DNA from: an uncultured Porphyromonas sp.
GTDB lineage: Bacteria; Bacteroidota; Bacteroidia; Bacteroidales; Porphyromonadaceae
Length of the DNA: 64,000 nt
Direction: 5' to 3'
Assembly: GCF_938046015.1 (NCBI RefSeq)
Contig: NZ_CALIXW010000035.1
Location: 99,265-163,264, forward strand
Both the position numbers and the translations under genes were made by a program. The first letter of the stretch is position 1; each line of letters opens with the position of its first letter. Shown here in pieces: positions 54,280-64,000 of this stretch. The notes under the pieces are model-generated. The model worked only from the letters and a program-made list of their open reading frames with translations, did no database searches and was not told the origin of the DNA.

Positions 54280-54312
54280 TTGCAAAAGGCTCGCTAGGCG
54301 AGTCTTTTGCAA
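54280..54312. repeat. 33-bp near-perfect palindrome upstream of the GH97 locus
   Basis: TTGCAAAAGGCTCGC and GAGTCTTTTGCAA arms face each other with a short centre, one mismatch apart. It lies about 280 bp upstream of the -7 element of the GH97 gene. It is a candidate operator or hairpin. Confidence 0.55.
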
Positions 54313-54543
54313 AGTCGTCTAGACAGTAGCTGCGGCTAGGTGAAGGGAGGTGGGCTTGAGGCTTGGACGCAGGTCTTAGGAGGACTTCGACTACGCTGCT
54401 CGTGGGGTTTAGTGTCTTGGTCTAGTGCTCCTTAGACTACTACTTGAGTAGACCTTCTAAGGGAAGGCTTGAGCCGTCTCGACGCGGGGCTCTTTTAATC
54501 GTGAGACCAAAGGGAGGCGCTTTTTATCAAAGTGCTGTCGCGC

Positions 54544-54563
54544 TTCCTTAATTATTTAAGGAA
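54544..54563. other. AT-rich hairpin upstream of the GH97 promoter
   Basis: TTCCTTAA and TTAAGGAA arms around a TTAT centre, just upstream of the -33/-7 region. A possible operator or structure; no function is shown. Confidence 0.4.
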
Positions 54564-54572
54564 AAGAGGGCT

Positions 54573-54601
54573 TTTGTTCTGCTTCTTTATCTCTATATTT
54601 G
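54573..54601 (+). promoter_or_regulatory. Promoter of the GH97-SusC-SusD locus
   Basis: TATATTTG at 54594-54601 matches the -7 consensus, and TTTG at 54573-54576 gives a -33 candidate with a spacer of 17 bp, somewhat short. It leaves a leader of about 110 bp to the GH97 ATG. Confidence 0.55.
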
Positions 54602-54672
54602 CGTGCTCTAAGGGACAAGAGGGGCCGCGTCCTGCGCCCGCTCGCCGCTCCTTGCTGAGCCACTTTGGATAG

Positions 54673-56853
<2,181 letters not shown>

Positions 56854-56871
56854 TACGCTTTGGACCACGAG

Positions 56872-56917
56872 CACTAGGCTGCAGCGTCGACGACAAGCCT
56901 CGCGCTGCGGCCTAGTG
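56872..56917 (+). other. Strong hairpin between the GH97 gene and susC
   Basis: A 15-bp stem (CACTAGGCTGCAGCG at 56872-56886 with 56903-56917, one G-T wobble) lies in the 113-bp gap. No T tract follows, so it may stabilise or attenuate the transcript between the glucosidase and susC rather than end it. Confidence 0.6.
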
Positions 56918-56966
56918 TGTGTCCAAGGACTCTTTATCCCATACACTCACTTTATCAGTACGTAGA

Positions 56967-59957
56967 ATGAAAAGGATTTTACGCCTTACCCTCCTTGCGC
57001 TCTCGCTGCTCCTGGTGGCTCTGCCTGCACTAGCGCAGGAGATCCAGGTCAAGGGCCGCGTGATCGACGAGAAGGGCGAAGCAATCATCGGCGCTTCGGT
57101 CAAGGTGCGCGAGACGCCCAAGGGTGCCGTCACCGACATCGAGGGTAATTTCACCGTATCCGCGCCTCGCAAGGGACACCTCGTGGTCACTAGCATCGGC
57201 TATAAGAGCCTGACGGTGGACCTCTCCACGAGCAAGCTCCCCCTCACCATCACCCTCGCAGAGGAGGCCAAGGCCCTCAAGGAGGTCGTCGTCATCGGCT
57301 ACGGCTCGATGCAGAAGAAGGACCTCACCGGCTCCATCACCTCCATCGGGGAGAAGAGCTTCCAGAAGGGAGCTATCTCCACGGCTAGCGATCTGCTCGT
57401 CGGTAAGGTAGCTGGGGTGCAGATCACCCCCGAGGGTTCGCCTGGTGCAGGCGGCCGTATCCGCATCCGCGGTGGCGCCTCGCTCAACGCTAGCAACGAC
57501 CCGCTGATCGTCATCGACGGGGTACCCATCGAGAACTCTGTTGTCGCTGGCGCTCCCAGCATCCTCAGCACGCTCAATCCCCAGGATATCGCCACGATGA
57601 ACGTCCTCAAGGACGCCTCCGCTACAGCCATCTACGGCTCGCGTGCCTCCAACGGGGTCATCATGATCACGACTAAGAAGGGGAAGATGGGCCAGAAGAC
57701 CCAGATCGCCGTCTCGGTACAGAACTCGCTCAGCGAGGCAGCCCGTCGCGTCAAGGTCCTCTCCGCAGACGACTACCGCGCCCTCATCCAGCGCATCGCT
57801 CCTGGCTCCGTATCCAAGCTGGGCACGGCGAGCACCGACTGGCAGGACGAGATCTATCAGCTAGCCTACGGCGGTGACTATAACATCAGCGTCAGCGGTG
57901 CTGCGGGCAAGCTGCCCTACCGCGCCAGCGCAGGCTTCTACCACCAGGAAGGGGTACTGAAGACGGATAAGATGAACCGCGCCAGCGGCTCGCTCAGCCT
58001 TAGCCCCCGCTTCTTCGATAACCACCTCTCGGTAGACGCTAACGCTAAGTTCAGCGCTACGCACAATCGCTTTGCCAATAAGGACGCCATCCGCGCGGCG
58101 GTAGAGTTTGACCCTACGCGCCCTGTCCGCAGCAGCGATGCCCTCTATCAGCCCTTCGGCGGCTACTTCACCTGGCTGGATGGCTCCAACCTCCGCACGC
58201 TCGCTCCACGTAACCCCGTGGCACTGCTCGAGCAGAAGGAGGACATCAGTGACGTCTTCCGTACGATCGCCAACCTCCAGCTGGACTACAAGCTCCACTT
58301 CCTCCCCGAGCTTCGCTTCAACCTTAACCTCGGCTACGACTACGCTTCGGGTAAGGGCACGGTCGTCATCCCTGAGAACTCCTCTCTGGGCTGGCAGCGC
58401 TACACGCTGAAGCGTGCTGGGCAGCCCGACGTGCTCAAGAGCGGGACCAACAACAGCTACGAGCAGCAGAAGCGCAGCCTCCTGCTGGACTTCTACGCCC
58501 ACTATGCCAAGGACATCCCTGCCCTCAAGGGCCGCCTCGATGTCATGGCTGGGTACTCCTATCAGGACTGGAAGACCTCGGTGCACAACGCCCCTGACTA
58601 CACCTACGACAAGACGCTGGTCACCAATCCCGTCTTCCCCGTAGACTACCCGCAGAATACCCTCGTGTCCTTCTACGGTCGTCTCAACTACAACCTGATG
58701 GACCGCTATCTGCTGACGGCTACGGTACGTACCGACGGCTCCTCGCGCTTCAGCAAGGACCAGCGTTGGGGTGTCTTCCCCGCTCTGGCTCTGGCGTGGC
58801 GCATGAACCAGGAGTCCTTCCTCAAGCCCATCTCCTGGATCGATGACCTCAAGCTCCGCCTTGGCTACGGCGTCACGGGGCAGCAGGACGGCATCGGTAA
58901 CTACACCTACCTGCCCTTCTACTCGCTCTCGACGAACACCAACCGCTACCAGCTCGGCGACAGCTACTACAATATGCTGCGCCCCGCGGCCTACGATGCG
59001 GATATCCACTGGGAGACGACCGCTACCTACAACGTGGGGCTGGACTTCGGCTTCCTCGGCAACCGTCTCTCCGGTACGCTGGACTTCTATCAGCGCAATA
59101 CCAAGGACCTGCTGAACGAGATCCCCGTACCTGCGGGGGCCAACTTCTCCAACCGCATCCTGACCAACGTAGGGAACATCGAGAGCAAGGGCTTCGAGCT
59201 AAGCCTCAATGCTACGCCCATCCAGACCAAGCGCTTCACCTGGGATGTCAACTACAATATCAGTGCCAACGATACCCGCATCACCAAGCTCAACGCCGTC
59301 GAGATCCCTGGCTACCAGGGCGTACCTACGGGTGGGGTACAGGGGGCTACGGGTAGCTACATCCAGATCCACAGCGTAGACTATGCGCCCTCGACCTTCT
59401 TCGTCTACAAGCAGGTCTACGGCGCTGATGGCAAGCCCGTGGAGAACAAGTTCGAGGACCTGCACAAGGACAATACCATCAACGACCTCGACAAGTACCG
59501 CGCCTTCGACCCCGAGCCTAAGGTCGTCATGGGCCTCTCCACGACACTGACCTTCGACCGCTGGACGCTCTCGACATCGCTGCGCTCCAACCTCGGCAAC
59601 TATATCTACGACAACGTCAATGCCTATATGGCGAACCACGCTGCCGTGCTGAACTCGGGCCAGTTCTTCAAGAACACGACCTACGAGATCAACCACTCCA
59701 ACTTCGCCAACGCTGGGGACAAGCAGATGCTCTCTGACTACTTCCTCCATCGTGCCTCCTTCCTCAAGATGGACAACCTGACCCTTGGCTACGACTTCGG
59801 TCGCATCCTCGGGCGTACGAGCCTGCGTGCCTCGGCTACGGTGCAGAATGTCTTCACGCTCTCCAGCTACAAGGGTGTAGATCCCGAGCGCTCGATCGAC
59901 TTCAGCCTCTATCCTGTCCCCCGCACCTACACGCTCAACCTCTCATTCTCCCTCTAA
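56967..59957 (+). CDS. susC: SusC-type TonB-dependent outer-membrane transporter
   Basis: 996 residues. Signal peptide MKRILRLTLLALSLLLVALPALAQ, a carboxypeptidase-like regulatory domain (about 25-105, VKGRVIDEKGEAIIGASV), a plug (about 110-230, ending IMITTKKGK) and a 22-strand barrel finishing in the aromatic LSFSL. It imports oligosaccharides together with SusD and TonB. The start at 56967 is chosen for the signal peptide. It is followed by SusD after 15 bp. Confidence 0.97.
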   Translation: MKRILRLTLLALSLLLVALPALAQEIQVKGRVIDEKGEAIIGASVKVRETPKGAVTDIEGNFTVSAPRKGHLVVTSIGYKSLTVDLSTSKLPLTITLAEEAKALKEVVVIGYGSMQKKDLTGSITSIGEKSFQKGAISTASDLLVGKVAGVQITPEGSPGAGGRIRIRGGASLNASNDPLIVIDGVPIENSVVAGAPSILSTLNPQDIATMNVLKDASATAIYGSRASNGVIMITTKKGKMGQKTQIAVSVQNSLSEAARRVKVLSADDYRALIQRIAPGSVSKLGTASTDWQDEIYQLAYGGDYNISVSGAAGKLPYRASAGFYHQEGVLKTDKMNRASGSLSLSPRFFDNHLSVDANAKFSATHNRFANKDAIRAAVEFDPTRPVRSSDALYQPFGGYFTWLDGSNLRTLAPRNPVALLEQKEDISDVFRTIANLQLDYKLHFLPELRFNLNLGYDYASGKGTVVIPENSSLGWQRYTLKRAGQPDVLKSGTNNSYEQQKRSLLLDFYAHYAKDIPALKGRLDVMAGYSYQDWKTSVHNAPDYTYDKTLVTNPVFPVDYPQNTLVSFYGRLNYNLMDRYLLTATVRTDGSSRFSKDQRWGVFPALALAWRMNQESFLKPISWIDDLKLRLGYGVTGQQDGIGNYTYLPFYSLSTNTNRYQLGDSYYNMLRPAAYDADIHWETTATYNVGLDFGFLGNRLSGTLDFYQRNTKDLLNEIPVPAGANFSNRILTNVGNIESKGFELSLNATPIQTKRFTWDVNYNISANDTRITKLNAVEIPGYQGVPTGGVQGATGSYIQIHSVDYAPSTFFVYKQVYGADGKPVENKFEDLHKDNTINDLDKYRAFDPEPKVVMGLSTTLTFDRWTLSTSLRSNLGNYIYDNVNAYMANHAAVLNSGQFFKNTTYEINHSNFANAGDKQMLSDYFLHRASFLKMDNLTLGYDFGRILGRTSLRASATVQNVFTLSSYKGVDPERSIDFSLYPVPRTYTLNLSFSL

Positions 59958-59972
59958 GCTATCATCGCGAAT

Positions 59973-61556
59973 ATGCATACAGATAAGAAGAACCTCCGCC
60001 GAGGGCTACTCGTGCTGAGTGCTGCCTCCCTGCTGGGACTCAGCTCCTGCACCAAGGATCTGGATCGCTTCCCTACCAACGGAGAGACCCCAGAGAAGAT
60101 CTTCTCCGATCCTGCCAAGACGCTGCAGGCCTTTGCCAAGGTCTATGGCGCCTACGGGCTCACGGGTAACGGGGGGGATGCCCGAGAAGGCAACGGCGGC
60201 GACATCGCCGGGATCGACGAGGGCTCGAGCGACTTCCTACGTCAGCTCTTCGTCCTGCAGGAGCTCCCCACCGAGACGGCTATCAACGCCTGGGGCGACC
60301 AGGGGCTGCCCGACATCCACGTACATAGCTGGTCGGCCTCCAATCCCTTCGTCCGCGGGCTCTACTACCGCTCGCTCTATCAGATCAAGCTCGCCAGCGA
60401 CTTCCTCCGCAATACGGAGTCCCGCGCTGACGACGCGACCATCCGTGCCTACCGCGCTGAGGTGCGCTTCCTGCGCGCCTACCAGTACTGGGTGCTCATC
60501 GACCTCTATGGCAATCCTCCCTTCATCACCGAGGCGACGGCTACGGGTAAGGTCTATCCCCAGCAGATCAGCCGTGCTGAGCTCTTCAAGTACATCGAGA
60601 GCGAGCTCAAGGCCATTGACGCCGATCTGCTAGCGCCTAAGGCTGCGGGCTACGGCCGTGCCGACAAGGCTGCTGCCTGGGCGCTCCTCTCCCGCCTCTA
60701 CCTCAATGCCGAGGTCTACACCGGGACGCAGCGCTACGCTGAGGCTGCTGAGTACGCCGAGCGTGTCATCTCCTCCGGGAGCTACAGCCTCAAGGCGGAC
60801 TACAGCCAGCTCTTCCTCGCCGACAACAATGTCAACAATCCCGAGGTGCTGCTCTCCATCAACTACGATGGTCAGCGCTCGCAGAACTGGGGGGGGATGA
60901 CCTACCTCATCAATGCCTCCACGGGTGGTACGGCTAAGGCTGTCACTGGGGTGAACATGGGCGTCAATGGCGGCTGGCAGGGTAACCGTGCTACTACGGG
61001 CCTCGTCGCGCTCTTCGGCACGAACGCCGCGAAGGACAAGCGCTTCCTGATGAAGGCTGCGGCTACGGCGGACATCACCGACGTCTCGAACTTCGACCAA
61101 GGCATCTACGTCTACAAGTTCCGCAACGTCACCAGTGCAGGCGCCAACGGCAGCAACGGGGACCACGCCGATACGGACTTCCCCCTGCTGCGTCTGGCGG
61201 AGCTCTACCTCAACTATGCTGAGGCAGCCGTCCGCGGCCACGCCGACGCTACCAAGGCCCTGCAGTACCTCAATCTCCTGCGCACCCGTGCCTATGGCAA
61301 TGCCTCGGGCAACTACAGTGCGCTGCCTGACCTGAAGGAGCTGCTCGCCGAGCGTGGACGTGAGCTCTATTGGGAGGCTCAGCGCCGTACCGACCTCATC
61401 CGCTTCGGGCTCTTCACGGGCTCCAGCTACCTCTGGCCCTGGAAGGGCGGTGTGGCTAGTGGTAAGAGCATCGACGACTACCGCAAGCTCTATCCCATCC
61501 CTGCCGATGATCTTCAGGCCAACCCCGAGAATCTGAAGCAGAACCCTAACTACTAG
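59973..61556 (+). CDS. susD: SusD/RagB-type surface glycan-binding lipoprotein
   Basis: 527 residues with a lipobox (LGLSSC, Cys26). The SusD fold is shown by AEVRFLRAYQYWVLIDLYG (about 165-185), the TPR-like helices and the C-terminal RNYRKLYPIPADDL-like region (here DDYRKLYPIPADDL). It caps SusC and binds the glycan. No SusE/SusF, extracellular hydrolase or regulator gene is nearby. Confidence 0.95.
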   Translation: MHTDKKNLRRGLLVLSAASLLGLSSCTKDLDRFPTNGETPEKIFSDPAKTLQAFAKVYGAYGLTGNGGDAREGNGGDIAGIDEGSSDFLRQLFVLQELPTETAINAWGDQGLPDIHVHSWSASNPFVRGLYYRSLYQIKLASDFLRNTESRADDATIRAYRAEVRFLRAYQYWVLIDLYGNPPFITEATATGKVYPQQISRAELFKYIESELKAIDADLLAPKAAGYGRADKAAAWALLSRLYLNAEVYTGTQRYAEAAEYAERVISSGSYSLKADYSQLFLADNNVNNPEVLLSINYDGQRSQNWGGMTYLINASTGGTAKAVTGVNMGVNGGWQGNRATTGLVALFGTNAAKDKRFLMKAAATADITDVSNFDQGIYVYKFRNVTSAGANGSNGDHADTDFPLLRLAELYLNYAEAAVRGHADATKALQYLNLLRTRAYGNASGNYSALPDLKELLAERGRELYWEAQRRTDLIRFGLFTGSSYLWPWKGGVASGKSIDDYRKLYPIPADDLQANPENLKQNPNY

Positions 61557-61727
61557 GAGAGCTTCTTCCTCTTTATAAGCTGTGCGCCGTGGCTGCCGTG
61601 CTCCCTCCTCACCGAGGGACTGCGGTAGCCGCGGCCTTTTTTGTGTCCTGCCGTGTCCGCTTCATGGAGTGCCGTACAAGTTGGCTGTACCTTATCCTTG
61701 TTTTCCTTGGCTGCCTGCGCCCTGACG

Positions 61728-61918
61728 AGCCCCAGCGGGGCGATCCATTCAAAGCCCAGGGTGCGCAGCCCTGCAAGGGCGACCAAACCCTGGGTAAGAT
61801 GAAGTAAATAGGATAGAGCCCTACAGGGGCGACCCTCAAAGCCTTCTTCGTGCAGCAGGAGCACGGCACAGCCTTCGCTAGCCCTTGTGTGGAGGTTCGC
61901 CCCTTAGGGGCTCGCTTA
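61728..61918. repeat. REP-like inverted repeat, copy 2 (right arm mostly lost)
   Basis: The left arm (61728-61843) closely matches that of the copy at 53818. The right side keeps only a short GGTTCGCCCCTTAGGGGCTC remnant near 61893-61912. It is in the same orientation as copy 1 and follows susD. Confidence 0.75.
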
Positions 61919-62036
61919 GCCTTCTCTCCTTAGCTGATGGCTGGTGAATATGCTGAGGGTATCTTGCCCTTGTCCGCCTGGGGCTAAGTGTGGAATCTAT
62001 GCCGCGTTGCCGCTAGGGCTAGTGGGGGAGGCCTCC

Positions 62037-62118
62037 TGAGGGATATCCGTCAGCTCGCTGAGGGCTATCCGTCGCGGCGCTGAGGGACGTCGGTGGGGAG
62101 GCTGAGGGATATCCCTCA
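62037..62118. repeat. Four-unit 22-bp palindrome array I
   Basis: Units start at 62037, 62059, 62081 and 62103 (all 22 bp): TGAGGG-ATAT-CCGTCA, TGAGGG-CTAT-CCGTCG, TGAGGG-ACGT-CGGTGG and TGAGGG-ATAT-CCCTCA. It lies between susD and cobJ in a 756-bp gap whose only other features are repeat copy 2 and the cobJ -7 element. Confidence 0.85.
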
Positions 62119-62265
62119 GCGAGGCGGGGAGCGGCTGTCGTCGTGCTGCGGCCTCCTAGCGCGCTGCATGGGGGCGGACTTAGACGAGCCTTCGTAGGCT
62201 GGAGAGAGGGGAGGCCTTCGCCCGCTTGTAGCACCTAGGATACTTAGGGCTTGAGGGATTTAGGC

Positions 62266-62273
62266 TATCTTTG
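62266..62273 (+). promoter_or_regulatory. Bacteroidota -7 element for the CobJ-CbiC gene
   Basis: TATCTTTG matches TAnnTTTG, 39 bp before the ATG. No cobalamin riboswitch motif is recognisable upstream. Confidence 0.55.
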
Positions 62274-62312
62274 CAGTCGACAGACCAAAACAAAGTATTT
62301 AAGCCATCCATA

Positions 62313-63725
62313 ATGAACAAGAATAAGATCATCGTCGCCGGCATCGGGCCAGGCAGCGAGGAGGACATCACCCCCGCGGTGCTGCGCGCCGTCCAAGAGT
62401 CGGATGTCATCGTAGGATACAAGTATTATTTCCGCTTCGTCAAGGCCTATCTGCGCCCCGACGCTGTCTGTGTAGACAGCGGTATGAAGGCCGAGCGCCA
62501 GCGTGCCGAGGAGGCCATCAACTACGCTCTCGAGGGCAAGACCGTCTGCGTCATCAGCTCCGGTGACGCTGGTATCTACGGCATGTCCCCCCTCATCTAC
62601 GAGATGATGCGGGATAAGGGTATCGAGGGCCTAGAGGTCGAGGTATTGCCTGGCATCAGCGCCTTCCAGAAGGCCGCAGCGTTACTGGGCTGCCCCATCG
62701 GCCACGACCTCTGCATCCTATCGCTGAGTGACCTCATGACGCCCTGGCTGCGCATCGAGCGCCGCATCGAGGCCGCTGCCTATGGCGACTTCATCACCGC
62801 TATCTACAACCCCAAGAGCCAGGGCCGCTACTGGCAGCTCTACCGCCTCATCGAGATCTTCTCCCAGCACCGCTCCCCCGATACGCCTGTCGGCTACGTA
62901 CGGCAGGCAGGGCGTCCCGAGCAGGAGGTGACGCTGACGACGCTGGCGGAGTTCGACCCCGAGCAGGTGGACATGTTCACCGTGGTGCTGATCGGCAATA
63001 CCCAGAGCTACACCTGGGAGGGGCACTTCATCACGCCCCGCGGCTACTACCGTGAGGGGCAGCTGGAGCAGGATGTCAAGGTCGGTCAGGGTATCATGAT
63101 CGAGAGCTTCCGCACCATCAACAGCGAGCTGGCGAACCCCAATGTCCCTCTCGACCATAAGTGGGCGCTCATCCACAGCATCCACACGACGGCGGACTTC
63201 GAGATGGAGAAGATCCTCTACACCGACCCCAAGGCCGTTGAGCGTATGCATCAGGCTGTCGTCGAGGGCCGACTCAAGACCGTCATCACCGACGTCACCA
63301 TGGTGGCCTCGGGCATCCGTAAGGGCGCTCTCGAGCGCCTCGGCGTAGAGGTCAAGTGCTACCTCAACGATCCTCGTGTAGCCGAGATCGCTGCTAGCAA
63401 GGGCATCACGCGCTCGCAGGCAGGCATCCGTCTGGCAGTAGAGGAGCACCCCGATGCGCTCTTCGCTGTGGGCAATGCACCGACGGCCATCATCGAGCTC
63501 TGCGAGCTGATCCGCCGCGGTAAGGCCCATCCTCAGGGGATCATCGCCGCGCCCGTGGGCTTCGTCAACGTGCGTGAGTCGAAGTACATGGCTAAGGTCT
63601 TCAAGGATATCCCCAAGATCATCGTCGAGGGGCGTAAGGGCGGCAGCAACCTCGCCGCGACGCTCGTCAATAGCATCCTGACGCTCGACGACGCCGAGCA
63701 GCTCCGCCCCGGCCGCGACGTCTAG
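62313..63725 (+). CDS. Fused CobJ (precorrin-3B C17-methyltransferase) and CbiC (precorrin-8X methylmutase)
   Basis: 470 residues. The N-terminal tetrapyrrole methylase (about 1-240) has IIVAGIGPGSEEDIT, SSGDAGIYGM and LPGISAFQ. The C-terminal CbiC/CobH domain (about 255-470) has HSIHTTADF (H288, H291), VASGIRKG and VGNAPTA. The two catalyse the C17 methylation with ring contraction and the C11-to-C12 methyl shift of corrin synthesis. The start at 62313 is chosen because it directly precedes the methylase motif. No other cobalamin gene is in the window. Confidence 0.95.
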   Translation: MNKNKIIVAGIGPGSEEDITPAVLRAVQESDVIVGYKYYFRFVKAYLRPDAVCVDSGMKAERQRAEEAINYALEGKTVCVISSGDAGIYGMSPLIYEMMRDKGIEGLEVEVLPGISAFQKAAALLGCPIGHDLCILSLSDLMTPWLRIERRIEAAAYGDFITAIYNPKSQGRYWQLYRLIEIFSQHRSPDTPVGYVRQAGRPEQEVTLTTLAEFDPEQVDMFTVVLIGNTQSYTWEGHFITPRGYYREGQLEQDVKVGQGIMIESFRTINSELANPNVPLDHKWALIHSIHTTADFEMEKILYTDPKAVERMHQAVVEGRLKTVITDVTMVASGIRKGALERLGVEVKCYLNDPRVAEIAASKGITRSQAGIRLAVEEHPDALFAVGNAPTAIIELCELIRRGKAHPQGIIAAPVGFVNVRESKYMAKVFKDIPKIIVEGRKGGSNLAATLVNSILTLDDAEQLRPGRDV

Positions 63726-63750
63726 CCGTCCCGCCCGCGAGCTACAAAAA

Positions 63751-63792
63751 CAGTCAGGCCTATGTCCCCCCTCGGGGACATAGGCCTGACTG
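63751..63792 (+). terminator. Terminator after the CobJ-CbiC gene
   Basis: A perfect 19-bp stem (CAGTCAGGCCTATGTCCCC and its complement) with a 4-nt loop is preceded by AAAAA and followed by CTTTTC. Confidence 0.9.
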
Positions 63793-63890
63793 CTTTTCTA
63801 GAGGGGTGCCTCCACCGAGTACTCTACGCTTCTGTGCACAGCATTCACGCCGTCTCCCTAGTGCCTGCCTAGAGTAGGCCCTCCTATTCG

Positions 63891-64000
63891 GGCTAAGGGT
63901 CGCCCCTGTAGGGCTCTATCCTAATTTGTACTACCTAACTCAGGATTTGGTCGCCCTTTCAGGGCTACGCACCCTGGGCTTTGGAGGGGTCGCCCCGCTG
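63891..64000. repeat. REP-like inverted repeat, copy 3, opposite orientation, cut by window edge
   Basis: The stretch GGGTCGCCCCTGTAGGGCTC followed by TTTGGTCGCCCTTTCAGGGC and CACCCTGGGCTTTGG is the reverse complement of the left arm of copy 1 and runs off the window end. Confidence 0.75.

Noticed and set aside
57861..59009. A 382-codon open frame antisense to susC
   Set aside because: No recognisable domains, and it overlaps the conserved SusC plug and barrel.
62119..62312. A cobalamin riboswitch upstream of the CobJ-CbiC gene
   Set aside because: No B12-box-like sequence or matching long structured leader is visible, and the -7 element leaves only about 39 bp of leader.

Overview
The window looks like chromosomal DNA of a GC-rich member of the Bacteroidota, most likely Porphyromonadaceae (Porphyromonas-like). 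The evidence is a SusC/SusD pair beside a GH97 glucosidase, many Bacteroidota-type -7 promoter elements (TAnnTTTG), a DAHP synthase-chorismate mutase fusion, a CobJ-CbiC fusion, a tandem rhomboid pair and SusCD-style lipoproteins. The genus is an inference. No rRNA, tRNA, CRISPR array, insertion sequence, transposase or phage gene was recognised. Genes are densely packed in multigene units separated by a few large non-coding gaps.

Layout. 1-4664 (minus): mutS2 (its last codons lie outside the window), then pyrB-pyrI-flavin reductase as one unit. 5073-8508 (plus): polyprenyl synthase, a degenerate metallophosphoesterase and yicC. 8681-12386 (minus): cysS, a GT2 glycosyltransferase, a small lipoprotein and a MarR regulator, converging on yicC at a shared terminator. 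12929-22884 (plus): an envelope and division unit of ftsK, a LolA-like protein, MlaE and MlaF homologues, a PASTA protein, an RluA-type pseudouridine synthase and a Tricorn-like protease. 23296-27288: a glutaredoxin-like protein, then (minus) a large outer-membrane barrel protein with an OmpA-family partner. 27902-33695 (plus): mscL, an ATP-grasp protein, a probable sialic-acid module (MFS transporter, YhcH/NanQ and a NanM-type mutarotase) and a thioredoxin-fold protein. 34173-41425 (minus): a probable seven-gene operon of two rhomboids, an EEP-family protein, a deacetylase-like protein, DAHP synthase-chorismate mutase, folK and mnmE. 41801-48481 (minus): an export operon of TolC, HlyD, two ABC-2 permeases, an ABC ATPase and an FtsX-like permease. 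49109-53391 (plus): a YfhO-like membrane protein and a TPR lipoprotein. 54721-61556 (plus): a small polysaccharide utilization locus (GH97, SusC, SusD). 62313-63725: a CobJ-CbiC fusion.

The most unusual signal is a family of nine near-identical non-coding arrays. Each has four 16-bp imperfect palindromes (TGAGGG or TGACTG half-sites around a 4-nt centre) spaced 22 bp, occasionally 23 bp, apart. Exactly one array lies in every intergenic gap longer than about 350 bp, and the units follow a positional rule: outer units have TA-type centres and CG-type centres occur only inside. A second repeat family, a 280-bp long inverted repeat with two further partial copies, brackets the GH97-SusC-SusD locus.

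All large gaps were inspected: 4665-5072, 12387-12928, 22885-23295, 27295-27901, 33696-34172, 41426-41800, 48482-49108, 53392-54720 and 61557-62312. They hold promoters, hairpins and these repeats, and I see no further gene in them.
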